Origin: Augochlora pura
Taxonomy: Eukaryota; Arthropoda; Insecta; Hymenoptera; Halictidae
DNA: 64,000 bases
Assembly (NCBI RefSeq): GCF_028453695.1
Contig: NC_135776.1
Span: 10,796,663-10,860,662 of the forward strand
Reading direction: 5' to 3'
Part shown: positions 32,930 through 45,475 of the stretch, one piece after another
How positions within the stretch are numbered: position 1 is the stretch's first letter
How the letters are laid out: every line of letters begins with the position of its first letter
The notes under the pieces: model-generated
What the model was told of the DNA's origin: nothing
The model's database searches: none
Seen by the model: the letters and a program-made list of their open reading frames with translations, nothing else
Position numbers and translations under genes: made by a program

Positions 32930-33390
32930 TTTCTGATCTTATTCTGCTGGGAAGGCCGAAAGTCACCCACGACATCACCTCGGTCCTCCCTACCCCTTCG
33001 ACTCAAGGGTGGGTGTTGCAAAGGGCTGTCCAATCGCGATGGTCCCATGGCAGTGATGCGGAGTCGCAAGGAACGACGTTTGGGGACCGAGGAGATGGCA
33101 CCGCGAATCCTTCCAGGGCGTTTCGGGCCGTGCGCGGTCATCGACAAGTCGTCAACACCTGGGTGCAATATTCTTCATTGCCCCGCGTCCCAAACGTGCC
33201 GTCTTCCGCGACCGGTGGCGTACCATGTGCTCTGGGACGGTTGGAAGGTAGATTTCGAAAGTACGGGTGACAAGCCCACGCCGTAGCCAGTTTCAGAGGT
33301 CCCAAGCACATGGCCCGCCGCCATAAAACCCGACTAGGTAGTCCCGAACTGTACTTTATAACGTATATTGGATTAGTGAAGTAGGACGTA
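32930..33390. other. GC-rich island without recognised gene
   Basis: CpG-rich block in AT-rich DNA. Frames are open on both strands for about 80-90 codons, as expected from composition. No domain is recognised. It could be a promoter region, exon or transposon remnant. Confidence 0.35.
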
Positions 33391-33414
33391 ACAATCCTTT
33401 AAAAAAATTTTCTC

Positions 33415-33580
33415 CAAGCCATCATTAACGAGTTATTAACGAAAAACACGCCGCCGCGCTCCAACTGATCTCGCCTCTAATTGGCCACCGTTTTTCCTCA
33501 ATAACTCCTAAAAAAAGCCTCGTGGAAGATTTCCGTCAAGGAAAAAGTTACTCCAAACGCCTTCAGGAATTCATTTTCCA
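33415..33580 (+). mobile_element. Diverged relative of family A
   Basis: Shares ATTAACGAGTTATTAACG, AATTGGCCACCGTTTTT, AATAACTCC and GGAAAAAGTTACT with the copies at 51230 and 7741, ending CAGGAATTCATTTTCC instead of CAGGAACCCCCCATTTCCC. An old subfamily. Confidence 0.6.
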
Positions 33581-33899
33581 TGAATATCATAATTTCGTGG
33601 CACTCTATATGTTAGGCTATCCTGCAGGTTCTTTTCTTCTTTTTTATGCGAAATCAATAGACAATATTTGTTGTTTCAGCTTGATTGATCGTGTTATATA
33701 TGAACCGTTCTGCTTTATTACCTTCTTCCTATTACCTTCTTCCATCTCTCAGGAAGCCTCATTATGCCATCTTCCCAAAACAGTTCATACTTGCAAAATA
33801 TTCATCGAGCCGTATTTTTATTTCTCTTTCCGATTTCTCACATCGAGCGTACTTTCGATGAAAATCGACTCCGGCTCTAGGTCATAGACAGCGTGGCGC

Positions 33900-34960
33900 A
33901 GAAAAAAAGTATGGGACACCGTAATACTTGAAACCATGTCTTAGTGGCACCGAGCCTACTCGCCAATCCCCCCCACCGCATTCATTGGGAATAAATACAT
34001 TTCCGATATTCCATAGCGCCGATATCCGACGTTATTAAGGGCGGCCATTTAATAACTGCTTGATGAAAACTTGAGAAGATTCCTCCTCGGATTGTCAAGA
34101 TTAATAACGGTCGATATGTATCCGAAGATTCCCGGAGGTAGCGTCACCGGCAAGGGGTAGCAGCATCGGGCTCGGGTGGAGAGGGAAGAGGGAACGAGGG
34201 AAGAAGAATGGTGGCGAGCAACGAGTCGGGGAAGCCACTCAGAAAGTAATTTGCTCAATGCTCGGCCGAACAGGGGGACCCATGTAGAAACCGGCGGGAT
34301 ACGTTCATAGATGAAGAAAAAGGAGGAAGCGGCTGGAAGGGCGGAAGAAAGATTGCACGGGGTGAGACGGCAGCTCGGGCCGGGGTCGTTCTTGCTTGTA
34401 CGCTGACGAGGAGAGAAAATCGTTTTATAGGGCGGCGGAATAAAAAAGTTTGCCGCGCTGCCTTTAGTTGCTCTGTTCCCGGTAACGTCTTCATTTCCAA
34501 AGTAAATGAGGACGTGGCCCCCGATGAATGCGCGGTCGCGGAAAAACGTAAACAGGGAGGCGGCCGGGTGCTCGCGATGAAAAGCCGGACAAACGCGGGG
34601 AGAAACGCGCGAGAAGAGGACTGGAAAATGCGCGTCTTCATCCCCTTTGCACTTTGTCGCGTGCCTCGCCGAGGAGTGCCGGCCGATGACGGAGCGATGG
34701 AGGGCTCCTAGTCCGCCACTTCAGACACTTTTCTACTTTTGTATCGGGCCAGGTTCCGTAACGCTGAATCGGGAACGGGGCCGCTTTGAGGACCGCGCGA
34801 CGCGCCTCGCGCAGCCGGCCTCTTCTCGACGGCTCTGGGTCAAAGCGTACAGTGGCCGACACTGTGGCAACTACTCGAGCTGGAACTTTCGAGTTGTCTC
34901 GGTTCAATCGCGACAAGCGACGGACAGTTGAACGCGTGTTTCTGTTCGAAAGGAAATGCA
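33900..34960. other. GC-rich island without recognised gene
   Basis: Purine- and CpG-rich DNA with frames open on both strands (longest 128 codons, minus, 34255-34641), none with a domain. At 33893-33920 GTGGCGCAGAAAAAAAGTAT with GGGACACC resembles 62776-62803, so it may hold one end of an unknown repeat. Confidence 0.35.
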
Positions 34961-35284
34961 CTTGTGTTTCTATGGGTGGAAGGACTCAACCCCATGTCGA
35001 ATCGAAAGGGATGTTCATTTTTAACTCATATTATAGGGGGAAGGGTACCTCTTGAGATTTATGTACGCTTTATAATGAGTTGAATGATTATTTTTATCTA
35101 TACCTTTCTCTTCCTTCCTTCTTTGTTTTCCTTCTGTCCCTTATTGTCTGTCTCCTCCTTTTTCTTTTCTCCTTTTTCCTTTCCTTCCTCTACACTTTTT
35201 CTTCCCTAGACTCACTCACATACATCCACTTACTTCCCAGTGTTCCCCACACGCGTCTACCTCCTCTCGCTTCCCTACCGGAAA

Positions 35285-35525
35285 TCCGATTATTTTTATT
35301 TGAAAGAGTAAATTGTTTACGTTTTAGGATAAGGTTTTTTATTGAAATAAAAAAAGACTGAAAGATGAGATGGCTATTGATTAATTATTGATGAAATGTA
35401 TAATTTTATAATGAGTCGATAAATTATTTTGTTTTATTGGAAGGAACAAAATTGTTTACGTTTTAGGACAAGGTTCTTTTTATTGGAATAAAAAGATAAT
35501 TAAAAATGAGATGATTATCGATTAT
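35285..35525. repeat. Tandem duplication, period about 137 bp
   Basis: Two units share AATTGTTTACGTTTTAGGA, AAGGTT, TATTG, AATAAAAA and GATGAGATG/AATGAGATG. Confidence 0.8.
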
Positions 35526-35657
35526 TTATGGCTGAAATTGAATGGAATCGATATAAGCAATGTTCATTTTTAATAAGATGGATCTGTGTTGCATACAACT
35601 CGTGAAAATATCATTTTATTGTAATCGAAATTCAATGGTTGATTAATTACAACAAAT

Positions 35658-35835
35658 GGAGGTGGGAATTGGCCACTTCATTCGTGTGATTTGATTCTAT
35701 TGGATTTTTATCTTTGGGGTTGTTTGAAATATTTGAAGTGAAATTGGTAACTTAAACGATATATGTGGCAAAATGTCATTGCAAATATTGATACTCGAAT
35801 TGATTTCTGCAAACGTGGTCGTTCGACAAATACAT
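35658..35835 (+). pseudogene. Mariner-like transposase C-terminal relic
   Basis: The plus frame reads NWPLHSCDLILLDFYLWGCL, a decayed form of the WPPRSPDLTPLDFFLWG block of the mariner-like transposase family seen intact at 53.4 kb, followed by two stops and then VIANIDTRIDF. The catalytic Asp of the SPD and LD positions is still readable. Nothing else of the element is visible. Confidence 0.75.
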
Positions 35836-35839
35836 ATCT

Positions 35840-36237
35840 GTCTTATATATTATGGTCATAGATGATACTTAATATTTACATAAAAAACAATGAAAATTAA
35901 AACAGCTTGTATTTTTCTTTAAAAAATATTCTATAGTTTATTTTGCATATCACTGTGCTATAATGAAATACTTGTTCTCTGTAATAGTTCTTCTCGTCTA
36001 TCTAAAATTGATAAAAATACGAAATATTATTGGAAAAATTAACTTATGATTAATGCTCACCCAGTTTATATTCACATTCCCTTTACCGCTAATAATTGTA
36101 AAATGATAAAGTTACACGACTAAATGTACGTTCAAAGCAATTAGCATCAAGAGCGGCCAGAGTATATGTAAAATTACATGTTTTAATCAATTACACCCAG
36201 TACAATTTCAAGGTTATATATTAGTATTATACATATA
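35840..36237. other. AT-rich, nothing recognised
   Basis: No gene or known repeat seen. Confidence 0.35.
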
Positions 36238-36395
36238 TTCCATTCCATTCCATTCCATTCTATTCTATTCTTTTCTATTCTATTACATATTATTCTATTT
36301 TTTTCTACTCCATTCTATTGTATTGTATCCGTATTTTATTGCATGCTATTGTATTTCATTATGTTCTATTATATCATATTCTATTAGATGTTAGA
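36238..36395. repeat. (ATTCY)n pentanucleotide microsatellite
   Basis: CATTC, TATTC and TATTG pentamers in a row with growing degeneration towards the right. Confidence 0.9.
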
Positions 36396-36559
36396 TATCA
36401 GATATATAAAATACTATATGTACAAATAAATAATTGTAATTACATCGATTACAATGTTAACGCAGCATCCAATTCTTTTTCTCACAAATTTTCAAGCCTC
36501 TTGCAATCTGATCTACATTAAACTAAAATTTTTACTTCTTATTGTTAGCTTTGAAATTG

Positions 36560-37130
36560 TCGTGGACAGAATTGTAGGGGGTAGCTCATTCTGGCCGTAG
36601 TGAATGGAAGTTACGAGAAGGGAAATAAAGATCGGCGACAAACAAAGGAATCGTCGGAAGGGGGGGGGGGGGATGCAAGGGTTGAAAGATAAGGGCGTTT
36701 AACCAAAATATTATAAAGAAGTAATTGCAATTGCGGAACAATGGGGTAAGGAATAAAATGGGAAAAGTGCTTAAAAGCAGGGGCGGAACGCAGCGGGCGA
36801 AGGAGAAGCTGAAGAGCATCGCGAAAAGAATGGACGAAATGAAAGAGCACGCTACGATGAAAGATACGATTCCTACAGCTGTTAGTATTTTTACCGTCTG
36901 TCCTATTGTCACAGACTCGCGACTCTCTCGTCGGCAAATATTAACCGTAAAAGTTTCCGTGGAATTTCAACCGTGGTTCGCATTGGTTTACGGTCGCGCA
37001 ACGTGTGTCGTCGAGCTGGCAAACAGAACAATTTCGTTACGAGGTCAGCGTTTTCAACCACGAATAATAGCGAGATATATAGTACATGCAAACGAGGATT
37101 ATGAAAATGAGTAATCAGGCAGCCATTTCG
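36560..37130. other. Unassigned with a 129-codon open frame
   Basis: A G run at 36661 is followed by a plus frame (36725-37114) with a Lys-rich start (GKVLKSRGGTQRAKEKLK). Frames are open on the opposite strand too. No family is recognised and the frame is not supported as a gene. Confidence 0.25.
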
Positions 37131-37228
37131 AATACAAAACTGGGGAAGTTTGATTCGCCGCTATGACTACGTTTTCCTGTGCAAGACATGTGAAATAGTT
37201 TCAGTACCTCGTCTGGGATCATAACATA

Positions 37229-37523
37229 CAGGGTGATCCGCAATTATGAAAACATCGGGAGATGGGGGGTTCCTGAGGCCGTTTCAAGTAACCTTTTCCT
37301 TTTCCGAGATGCAATCCGCGGCTTTATGATAAAAAATTGTTGCGCGCGCACGAGGATTCAACTTGCTGCTACGTGCGCGAGCCAGCTGACTGAAGCCGGG
37401 TCGCGATTGTTTTGAACCACGATCACAGTAACGAACAAGGATTTTATGAATTTCCTATTAATTTCAAAAATGTCACAAATATTATTAATGGAAAACTCAC
37501 CCATTCAGTTGTAATCCATGTAA
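37229..37523 (-). mobile_element. Family A MITE, inverted orientation
   Basis: Starts CAGGGTGATCCGCAATTATG next to TA, then GGGGGGTTCCTGAGGCC, CAAGTAACCTTTTCCTTT, GATGCAATCCGCGGCTTT, and ends AGTTGTAATCCATG. It is homologous to 7830-8166 reversed. It lacks the outermost part beyond TTGTAATCCA. Confidence 0.8.
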
Positions 37524-37740
37524 CTTGTTGAATATCATATATTTTTCAGTGAAAGTTTGAGAAATAATAGAAAACAAATTTGTCTTTATATATAAATTTT
37601 TTATCATTTTGCTTTGCTTTCTGAAGTTATATATTATCTGTGCAGCCAAGGGCTTAAACTTTGAATAAAATTCTTCTATATGCGAGACCGGATTAGTAGG
37701 TTAGAGACATTAATATCGAATTGGAAATGAAATAGCTTTG

Positions 37741-37755
37741 AGTGCAAAGGGTTAA
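37741..37755. mobile_element. Solo right end of a TTAA element
   Basis: GAGTGCAAAGGGTTAA is the typical right terminus of the CCCTTTGCACTCG family. No matching left end was found within several hundred bases. Confidence 0.5.
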
Positions 37756-38099
37756 TTATACTTAGTGATAATTTGTTTGGAAGATTTTCATTCAGACGGG
37801 TCCCAGAATTATGCTATGAGGAGAAAAAATAGTCTATGCAAAATCTACCGCATCGAACTATGATTTAATTATATTATATAACAATTATGATTTATTGTCA
37901 TAAGAATATAGAAAAAGAAATATGATTGCGTTAAGAAAAATCATTATATTAAATTTTTATAATTCCGAGGGATGTAACAAATCTTTTTATTTTATTTTTA
38001 AAGCAATTGAACATCGTTCAACAATTGAAAGTTAAATATATGTTTCGCAAACTTGTGACTACGTAACTACGTTATATTTATGTAGACCATATTATTTCT

Positions 38100-38720
38100 A
38101 CAGCTAATGTCAAAAAATTCCGACACCTTGTGAATGGCGGTGCAACAAATTACCGAACGAATATGTGTTAAGCCTCGAAGGATTTCCGTTATTTATTCGC
38201 TCCACGTTTCACCTATTTCGCGGAAAAGCGGTGTAACGAGTAAAAAGTTTGATCCGGCGTTGTAACAGTTTCCGCAGTTCAATCAAATCGAACAGTTCGA
38301 GAGCGGAGTGTTCTTCTTTCGGGGTTCCAAGTTCTCCGCGAGTCCCGAGTATGAAGAATCTACAGGTGCATTAGTGGTGCACGCGTGCGTATATCACTGT
38401 CGGCGCACATACTCGCTACTGGAAACAAAAGAAAATGGAGAGACATGAAGAATCAACCTACCCGGCCGTAGCACACGCACGAAAGGAGACTACCCGCGTG
38501 TTTAAATAATGCATGAGACAGAATTTCCTCTGTGCCGTTGAAGGGCGCGTTCGTACACGTTGTCAACTGTATATTACCGACAATGCACGAGGCTAGGCCC
38601 TTCGTTCACTCCAAAAATTGCTATATTCCACCCCTTCCAAGCTACGTTCCCTCTGCCAAAGGCAGACCTACACGAAGGTGACTGAAAGAAAACTACTTTA
38701 ACTCTCTGCACTCCGCGCCA
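38100..38720. other. Unassigned mixed sequence
   Basis: Moderately GC-rich, no gene seen. At 38699 TTAACTCTCTGCACTCCG looks like a left end of a TTAA element, without partner. Confidence 0.3.
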
Positions 38721-39699
38721 CCGTGGATGTTACTTACCAGCACTTATGAACCTTTATGTTATGTATATTATACGTTTGGAATAAATCAACTTTATTCAAA
38801 TAAACTTTAATGTCTAGTGATATACTAGAATCATGATATCCCCTGAGAGGAGACAACGGAGTACAAATTATGTATTTAGGGTAAAACTGTGGGAACGCCT
38901 GCTTTTTTGTAGAATTATTTATGGAACGTATGGTGCTTCTGGTGTTAAATTAATAATATTGGAGAATATAAATTTTGAATAGAAATATACAGAAATATAG
39001 ATGATCCCACAACCGTATTGTAGGTTTTTTTCGGGTATGGAAGGCAGAATTAAAATCATCCCTACAGTATTAATAAGCGATAACATATAAAAAATTTTAT
39101 CAAAACCGATGAAAGTTGTTTAGAGCGTACGTGATCCGGCTCCAAGGATCACTGTTTAGAGCGAAGGTTGATTTGTCGCTGGTTCGATGAACACGCTCTG
39201 ATATTGAAAGTATTTTGCTTTATTTTAATAAACAATTAACACTTATTTAAGGTCGTCACAATGGCCATACGAAGTTATTAATCAAAGGCCGTCACAATGG
39301 CCGTACAGAGGTTATGAGAGTCTGGCGAGTCTCTTATCTCTACTTTTTCGTATGAGGCGAACACCCATCAGCCAATACGAAATTAGTTGCAGAAGACCAA
39401 GTACCGCCCTTCAGAATGTTGTTTCCGAAGGTCGATGCTTTGGGTTTCCCCCAAATTCGCTGGCTGCACAGGGTCGCTTGGCGTACGTTAATTTTCACGG
39501 TGCACGGGGTTTATGATACATCAAATGGCTATTGAGCACCAGGAGAAAGTCCAAGGGTCCGATGTCTCGTCTCGGGCTTGGCGCCTTTCTCCTGGTTTAT
39601 GGTGCCACATGCTTAAAATACGTAAATTGCCAAAAAGGCTCTGCAGCTCAAAAATAGCCAGGAATCCATAAAAAAAGTATTCTATAAAATTATTGTCAC

Positions 39700-39838
39700 T
39701 ATTTTTCATCAATATCTTATAAACTAAGCCACGGATTGCACCTTTGTTAAGGAAAAAGTTGCTTCAGATAACATCAAGAATCTGTCACTTCTTGGAAGTA
39801 CTACAATTTTGGAACACCTTGTATAATTAATCCTATTT
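39700..39838 (-). mobile_element. Diverged relative of family A
   Basis: Contains CCACGGATTGCA, AAGGAAAAAGTTGCTTCAGA and an ending GGAACACCTTGTATAA, matching the block order of the 51230 copy. Short and decayed. Confidence 0.5.
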
Positions 39839-42050
39839 TTGTATCGACAGATGTAATCGAACGAAGTGGTTTCCACAGTCATTAACTATAATCAATAAAC
39901 CACACCCAAGTACTCCCTCAATACCTAAAGTGTACAATGATTTATTAATCAACATCGAAGAATCCATTTGTTCCGTCCTGCAACAGAATTTTAGATTTAT
40001 TATTTCATCCGAAATCGAATCTTCTGTCTTTTTTTATCTCAATATCGAGATTAGGTAATTTTATATCTACGTGGAAAATATAAAACTGAAGCAGAAAGTT
40101 ATGACAATTACTCGTGTCTGATAGTAAACGTGTGGAGTCACAGTTTTTCACTGTTAATGTACGTATATTAATAATGTTCTGCCCTCCCACGGAATTTTAG
40201 TTTTTCATTTCTTTAGATTTTTTCATATCTTTATTTCTTCTTATATTTCGATTTCGCTTTGAACGAGTTTATTCCTTCGTCACGAACTATATTAATAAAT
40301 TGAATCTAGGTTCACAATCACTATCGCATTAAGTTTATAGTTTTGAACCAGTGATGAAAGCTTCTGCAATAAAATCGGTTGCTTCATTGGCATTCTCTTT
40401 TTGGTTTAGGATAAAGCCGCCAAATGTGCCGTAACGACCACTTGCTCGCGGTATTCCCGCCACCTGCGTGGCTCTGCGTTGAATTTGCTCGATTTTAACG
40501 CTGGCTACTTAAATTGTAGTTTTGGAGAAGTCTATGAGATCAGAAGGACCTTTTGGCATTTCGATAATTTCTGATCTCCCCCGATCAGACAAATTCAGAA
40601 AAGATTATTATAAATTGAAGAGGAGACTTTGCTCTTTAAAATACGCTAAATTCTATTGTTGTATGATTTTGTTGAACCGAGGTATAATATTTCGAATTTA
40701 AAGAATTTCTAACTGATGAGGTTTGAGGATGTGAAGTAAAATTAGAAGCGTGGTTTTTAGTATTAAGTGTTTTACTTGTTGCTTGTTATGATACCCGTGG
40801 TTACACTTAGGTGGAAGGAACTGGGCTGAAGTGAAGTGAAGTGAGTCACAGTAGAGGAGATACCTAATTAGACACTAGGTGTCGTACTTTTACCTATCGG
40901 TAATGTAGTCATTGACATGGTTTGATTCATCAGTTATACCACAACACTAACAATGTTGCATCTTGCCTTCCGTTTCCCCTCTCTACCTTGCCGTTAATAA
41001 AAATATTCGCTCAATCCTCTCAATCTCGTCGAACCTCTGCTCATTCAGTTGTTATCGCGGCCGTTATTTTCACGCGACTTCTTGCATGGTCTCGACACGC
41101 TACTCGTTCTCGGTCAGTCTCGTCAATCGGTACTTCGCTCTCTCAGACTTCTCCAGTCGGCTCCAGCTACCGCTGGACTTCTAGGCGATTGATCGTGATA
41201 TCGCGCAGTTAGATCAACTGTAAATACATACTTGTAAATAAGCGATCTGTTTTTTCAAATCAGCCGTTCATTTTTAATTAAATGGACAGCGATATCGTTC
41301 CATCCCGTCGGCCAGCATCTCGGCCTTACAACTCGAAAGATCAATTGATAATCGCGGTGTACCGACATCAGGTGCTCGCGCGAGTCACCTAGACCTCTCG
41401 ATGCTTGCAATATTTCCATCGGTGGTAGACGAGAGGAATCTCGTCGCTTCACTGTAACATTAATTTTGAATCGATCGCGGCAAGTTTAAGAATGGCGGAA
41501 AGTTTGTCGCCGATCGTGTTCGGCTCGGTTCCGTCGCGGTGCGTTTCACTCGGTTGGATACCCGCGAAAGAGATTACGGGTAAAGCAGCGGTGAGCGCGA
41601 AGACTTTTCATAAGTTGTCGTATTACGGGCAAAGGGGCGAGCCGGGGAAGATTTACGTCAGCCCGGCGACAGAGACAACAGGGAACGAGTACTCAAATTT
41701 TACCGCGAGAGACGACGGCAAATACGTCACGTATTTGTCGAACACTTGACAGAACCTCTCAGCCTCGATGGTTTTCTGCGGTTGTACGGCTGTGATACGC
41801 GCGCAGTAAAACCGTCTCTGATTGCGTGGTAAAAGTGAGTGACAGTAATCGCGGGAAGACGTCGCGAGCCCGGCTTTTCGCGCTTCGCCGAGCGAACGCG
41901 GCCCCGCCGCTTTTACCCTTCGGAGAATTTACTTTTCCTCGGTGTAGTAACAATTACTGTTCTCGCCGGATAATTTCAAGGTATTCCCCACCCTTCGAAT
42001 CACTTTCCTCGGTTTATTTAAGTCGACCTGGGTACTATGTAAATTCCGTT
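39839..42050. other. Unassigned with CpG-rich patches
   Basis: No gene is recognised. CpG-rich patches at about 41030-41210 and 41490-41950 hold frames up to 96 codons open on both strands, explained by composition. Confidence 0.3.
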
Positions 42051-42059
42051 TATTGTTGA

Positions 42060-42730
42060 TGAAAGTTCACAATAGCGATATGACCTAGATACTTTTTAAA
42101 CTTTACTTATACATAATATATGTATTTAATTTAATGTATGTACTTATTTATATGTATATATGTATATTTATAGATTTAATTATACAATATGTATTCATCA
42201 AATTATTTGTATTTGTGTTAAGGTTACGTCAAAGACCAGTGTGATATCTCTGTATTTCAATGTTAATTTATGTTAGAATTTCTAATTATTTTAAAGCAGT
42301 ACTTTCGCTTTATTAACTTTTTATATATAACTTAGTGTTTTCAAATATATTATCATGTTATAATTATAATTACTACTGAAAAATAATTATAAATTACAAT
42401 GTATATTGAGCAACACACAAAAATATATAATATAATAATAAAAATATATAAATATATATTATATATTATTATTATATTATAATATTAAAACTGAAATACC
42501 ACTGAAAAATAATTACAAATTAGTTACATAATCATAATGTAGATTAATATTGAAATACAGGCGTTATGACATTCGTATTTGAAGCAAACACATAAAAATT
42601 TATAATTATATATAAAAATATATAAATGTAAATATATATACATATATATTATATTATGGTAATAAAATTGTTTAATATTAATATATTAAAGTAATAAAGT
42701 ATAATAATTATAAAATTAATCCATGCGGCA
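42060..42730. repeat. AT low-complexity tract
   Basis: Almost only A and T, with ATATATA runs. AATAATTATAAATTACAATGTA at 42382 and ATAATTACAAATTAGTTACATA at 42506 point to an internal duplication. Confidence 0.7.
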
Positions 42731-42929
42731 CAAGAACCTCTTCCAACAGCACTAAAAGTAACATTTTTCCATTTATTTATTTAAATCTCCACCAAACGTA
42801 TTATCAATTATTCTGTCAAAATAAATAATCTCCAAGACAAAAATGACGCTTCCCCGATTAAGAAGATAAAAATATTCCAGCGTCTCGTCGGACAAATCAA
42901 AAGCATTCCAGCGTCCACACAGGAGGAGC

Positions 42930-43555
42930 TATATTTTCACGATTGATCCGAAATTGCAGCAGGAATCGTCGGAATCGATCGTCGCGCGACGTAACCGAGC
43001 CCATTTGTTCCGGCTGGATGGCAGCGCGGACGGATTTTATGACGGCACTTGCGGCGCGGTCAAACGCGTCGGCGTCGCAGGACAAGTGGCATACACGTCG
43101 CGATTATCATTCAAACAGTTGGGATCCGTACGTAGTCGCGCGACTCGTCGCACGATAAATCGCAACATGTACACGAGCTCCTTTACAGGTTTCGAGCGCG
43201 ATTTAGTATTCGAATTGCCGCCTCACGCGCGCGGCGCGACCGTCACGATTTCTTGCACGTATATCCTTGGGAATTCAGCTCACTAATATTCCCCGTCAAA
43301 TATCGCCGGCGACGCTTTTTATGCAAAGCGCGGGAATTTTTCTCGCGCGTTCCCGCTCGCGCGAATCCAGGCTCTTGCGTGCGAGCATTCCATGAAATAA
43401 ACATCGGGCATCCGTCTTCCTGCGCGGCAAATTCGATTTCGTTCGATTACGACGGACTTTCGCGGCGACACGGCTATCGATCTCGCGAAACTCTATTCCA
43501 TCGTTAACTACGCGGTCCGCATGTTCCATCGTCGACGTCGCCATTATTTAGGAGA
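42930..43555. other. GC-rich island without recognised gene
   Basis: CpG-dense block between AT-rich tracts. Plus frames at 42954-43286 and 43253-43507 are open, but the other strand is as well. No domain seen. Confidence 0.35.
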
Positions 43556-43594
43556 GTTAACTTTATGCACGCGAAGTTATTTCATCCGTTTAAT

Positions 43595-43821
43595 TTAACC
43601 ATTTAAGTCTCAAATCATTTTTCTGGCTTATAGTATCTGCATTTCATGCGACGAAGTGTATTTTATGCATATGAAATTTAGTCTTGTGACTCCGGCAAGC
43701 AAAAAAGTTACACTTTTAACAATTTTTTAAAAATAAACTTCCTTAGTATAAAAATTATTTCGGATGTGGTAGACAAATTTTAGTGGTGCCTCAGAATCGT
43801 CACTCGAGTGCAACGGGTTAA
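43595..43821. mobile_element. TTAA-flanked MITE (GCACTCG family)
   Basis: TTAA at both ends. The left end CCATTTAAGTCTCAAATCAT is decayed; the right end TCACTCGAGTGCAACGGG is typical. The interior ACGAAGTGTATTTTATGCAT is shared with 56090 and 61390. No coding sequence. Confidence 0.75.
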
Positions 43822-44439
43822 ATTACTCGTTACAAACTAATATAAGAACGACTTTTCCTTAACCATTTGTCTGCATCGATATATTTTCAAGATAAATTTT
43901 GTAATGCGTTTTAACGATCACACTGAGTAAATTTTCCTAATCGTAAACGTAAATTTTCGAAACTCAGTTCCTGCTGTAAGGCAGTATCAAAAGCTACCGT
44001 AGTCGTGGGGTTAATCAGCTTGACGACAGACAGCCGATGCGGTTTATAAAAGCATCATTTTCGTAAACAGGATACGCGCCTCGACCCCCTCGTTCTTTTT
44101 ACAAGCCGGAATTAATACAGGTATAAATTATACTCGTGTATCTTTTTAGTTCCCGCGGTTACGCGAACGGAAAGGATACTTCGAGTTTATACGTGGATAA
44201 CAAAGAGGAGAACAAGGAAGTGCACTTAACAGATAACGGCGCCGTTCCTATATTTTTTCCCGCGGAAATTACTTATTGATGTGTATCCGTGTCGGAGCAC
44301 TTCTTGACGAATGTTTCTTCTTTTCCGTCGAATCAACGAGGCATCGATCTCTGATTGTTTCTAATAATGAGAGCTCCACGAGTGTAGCTATGATTTATCG
44401 AGCGGTTTTTGCACAATGATGAAGCTTGAATAGTATTTT

Positions 44440-45475
44440 GTAGTATGATTGTGATGGATCCGTAAAAGCTTTAGATTTCGCTGGAACTGACGATTTGGCG
44501 TTAGGAAATACAAAGAAATTGAATGGTTGGCTGTATACAATAGAGGAATTTGAAGATTTATTTGTGCATTTCGCTGAAAACGACGATTTAGCATTAGGAA
44601 TTACGAGGATATTTTATCATATTTTAAGCGACGATCCTTGCGTTATATTAACACACGTGCCTTGTATTAAATATCCCCCTATGCACTAACATATACATTT
44701 AATTAACATACTGAGACTGTCTATGCCACATTAATTGAAACATACATTTAATTTATTATGGTGATATAGCCTTAGTTTTCGCAGACAACAACGATTTAGC
44801 ATTAGAAAATACAAGAATTTTAATGATTTACTCTATATAACGATGAAATTTGGAGATTTGTCCGTATATTTCAGTGGAAACGGTGATTTAGTTTGACATT
44901 TCGCTGACTCTTCGGATTTAGCTTTAAATGTTGCTGCAAATAATTATTTAGCATTAAAAAATACAAAGAGTTTTACTGGTTAGTAAAATGCAACAGAGGA
45001 ATCTGAAGATTCATACGTAGATTTAACTGAATCTGATGATATAGTTTTAGTCTTCGCTGTAAACGACGATTTAGCTTGAAATTTCGCTGATTCATCAGTT
45101 TCAGCTTTAGATATCGCTAAAATCTCGATTTAGCATTAGGAAATAAGCATATGTACTTAGCATACTGAAGCGTGCTTAGACTGTCTATGTCACATTAATT
45201 TCTATCAAAAGTAATTACAGATATAATGTGGTATCGTAAATGTAAGGCGAGCGTTGGATTATCTCAGAACAATGTAGCTTTATAGATAATGTAGAAATCA
45301 ATGCGACATCCTAGAAAGCGAGCGGCATCCGCAGTTGCGATAGCAAAGAAGTCTAAGATCGTCGAGTGATCGTGTTTTCAGTTACGATATTTCTTTGTTA
45401 ATTATCCAGGTCTATAGTTTTCTAATTTTAAACAACTTTCTATTAAATAATGTTCCTACAATAATCTACACCTTT
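44440..45475. repeat. Repeat D: degenerate tandem array built on GATTTAGC units, copy 1
   Basis: Short units such as GACGATTTAGCATTAGGAAA and CGCTGAAAACGACGATTTAG recur about ten times with interleaved GAAATACAAAGAATTTTACTG and GAATTTGAAGATTTATTTGT blocks. Part is open (44495-44689, with repeats of DDLALG and EEFEDLFVHF) but most units contain stops. The array and its right flank (TCTTTGTTAATTATCCAGGT) recur at 62815-63345. Confidence 0.75.

Noticed and set aside
34255..34641. 128-codon minus-strand frame
   Set aside because: Frames are open on both strands in this GC-rich block; no domain or codon bias supports a gene.
36725..37114. 129-codon plus-strand frame with Lys-rich start
   Set aside because: No recognised family, opposite strand also open, and a G-run next to it makes the upstream sequence uncertain.
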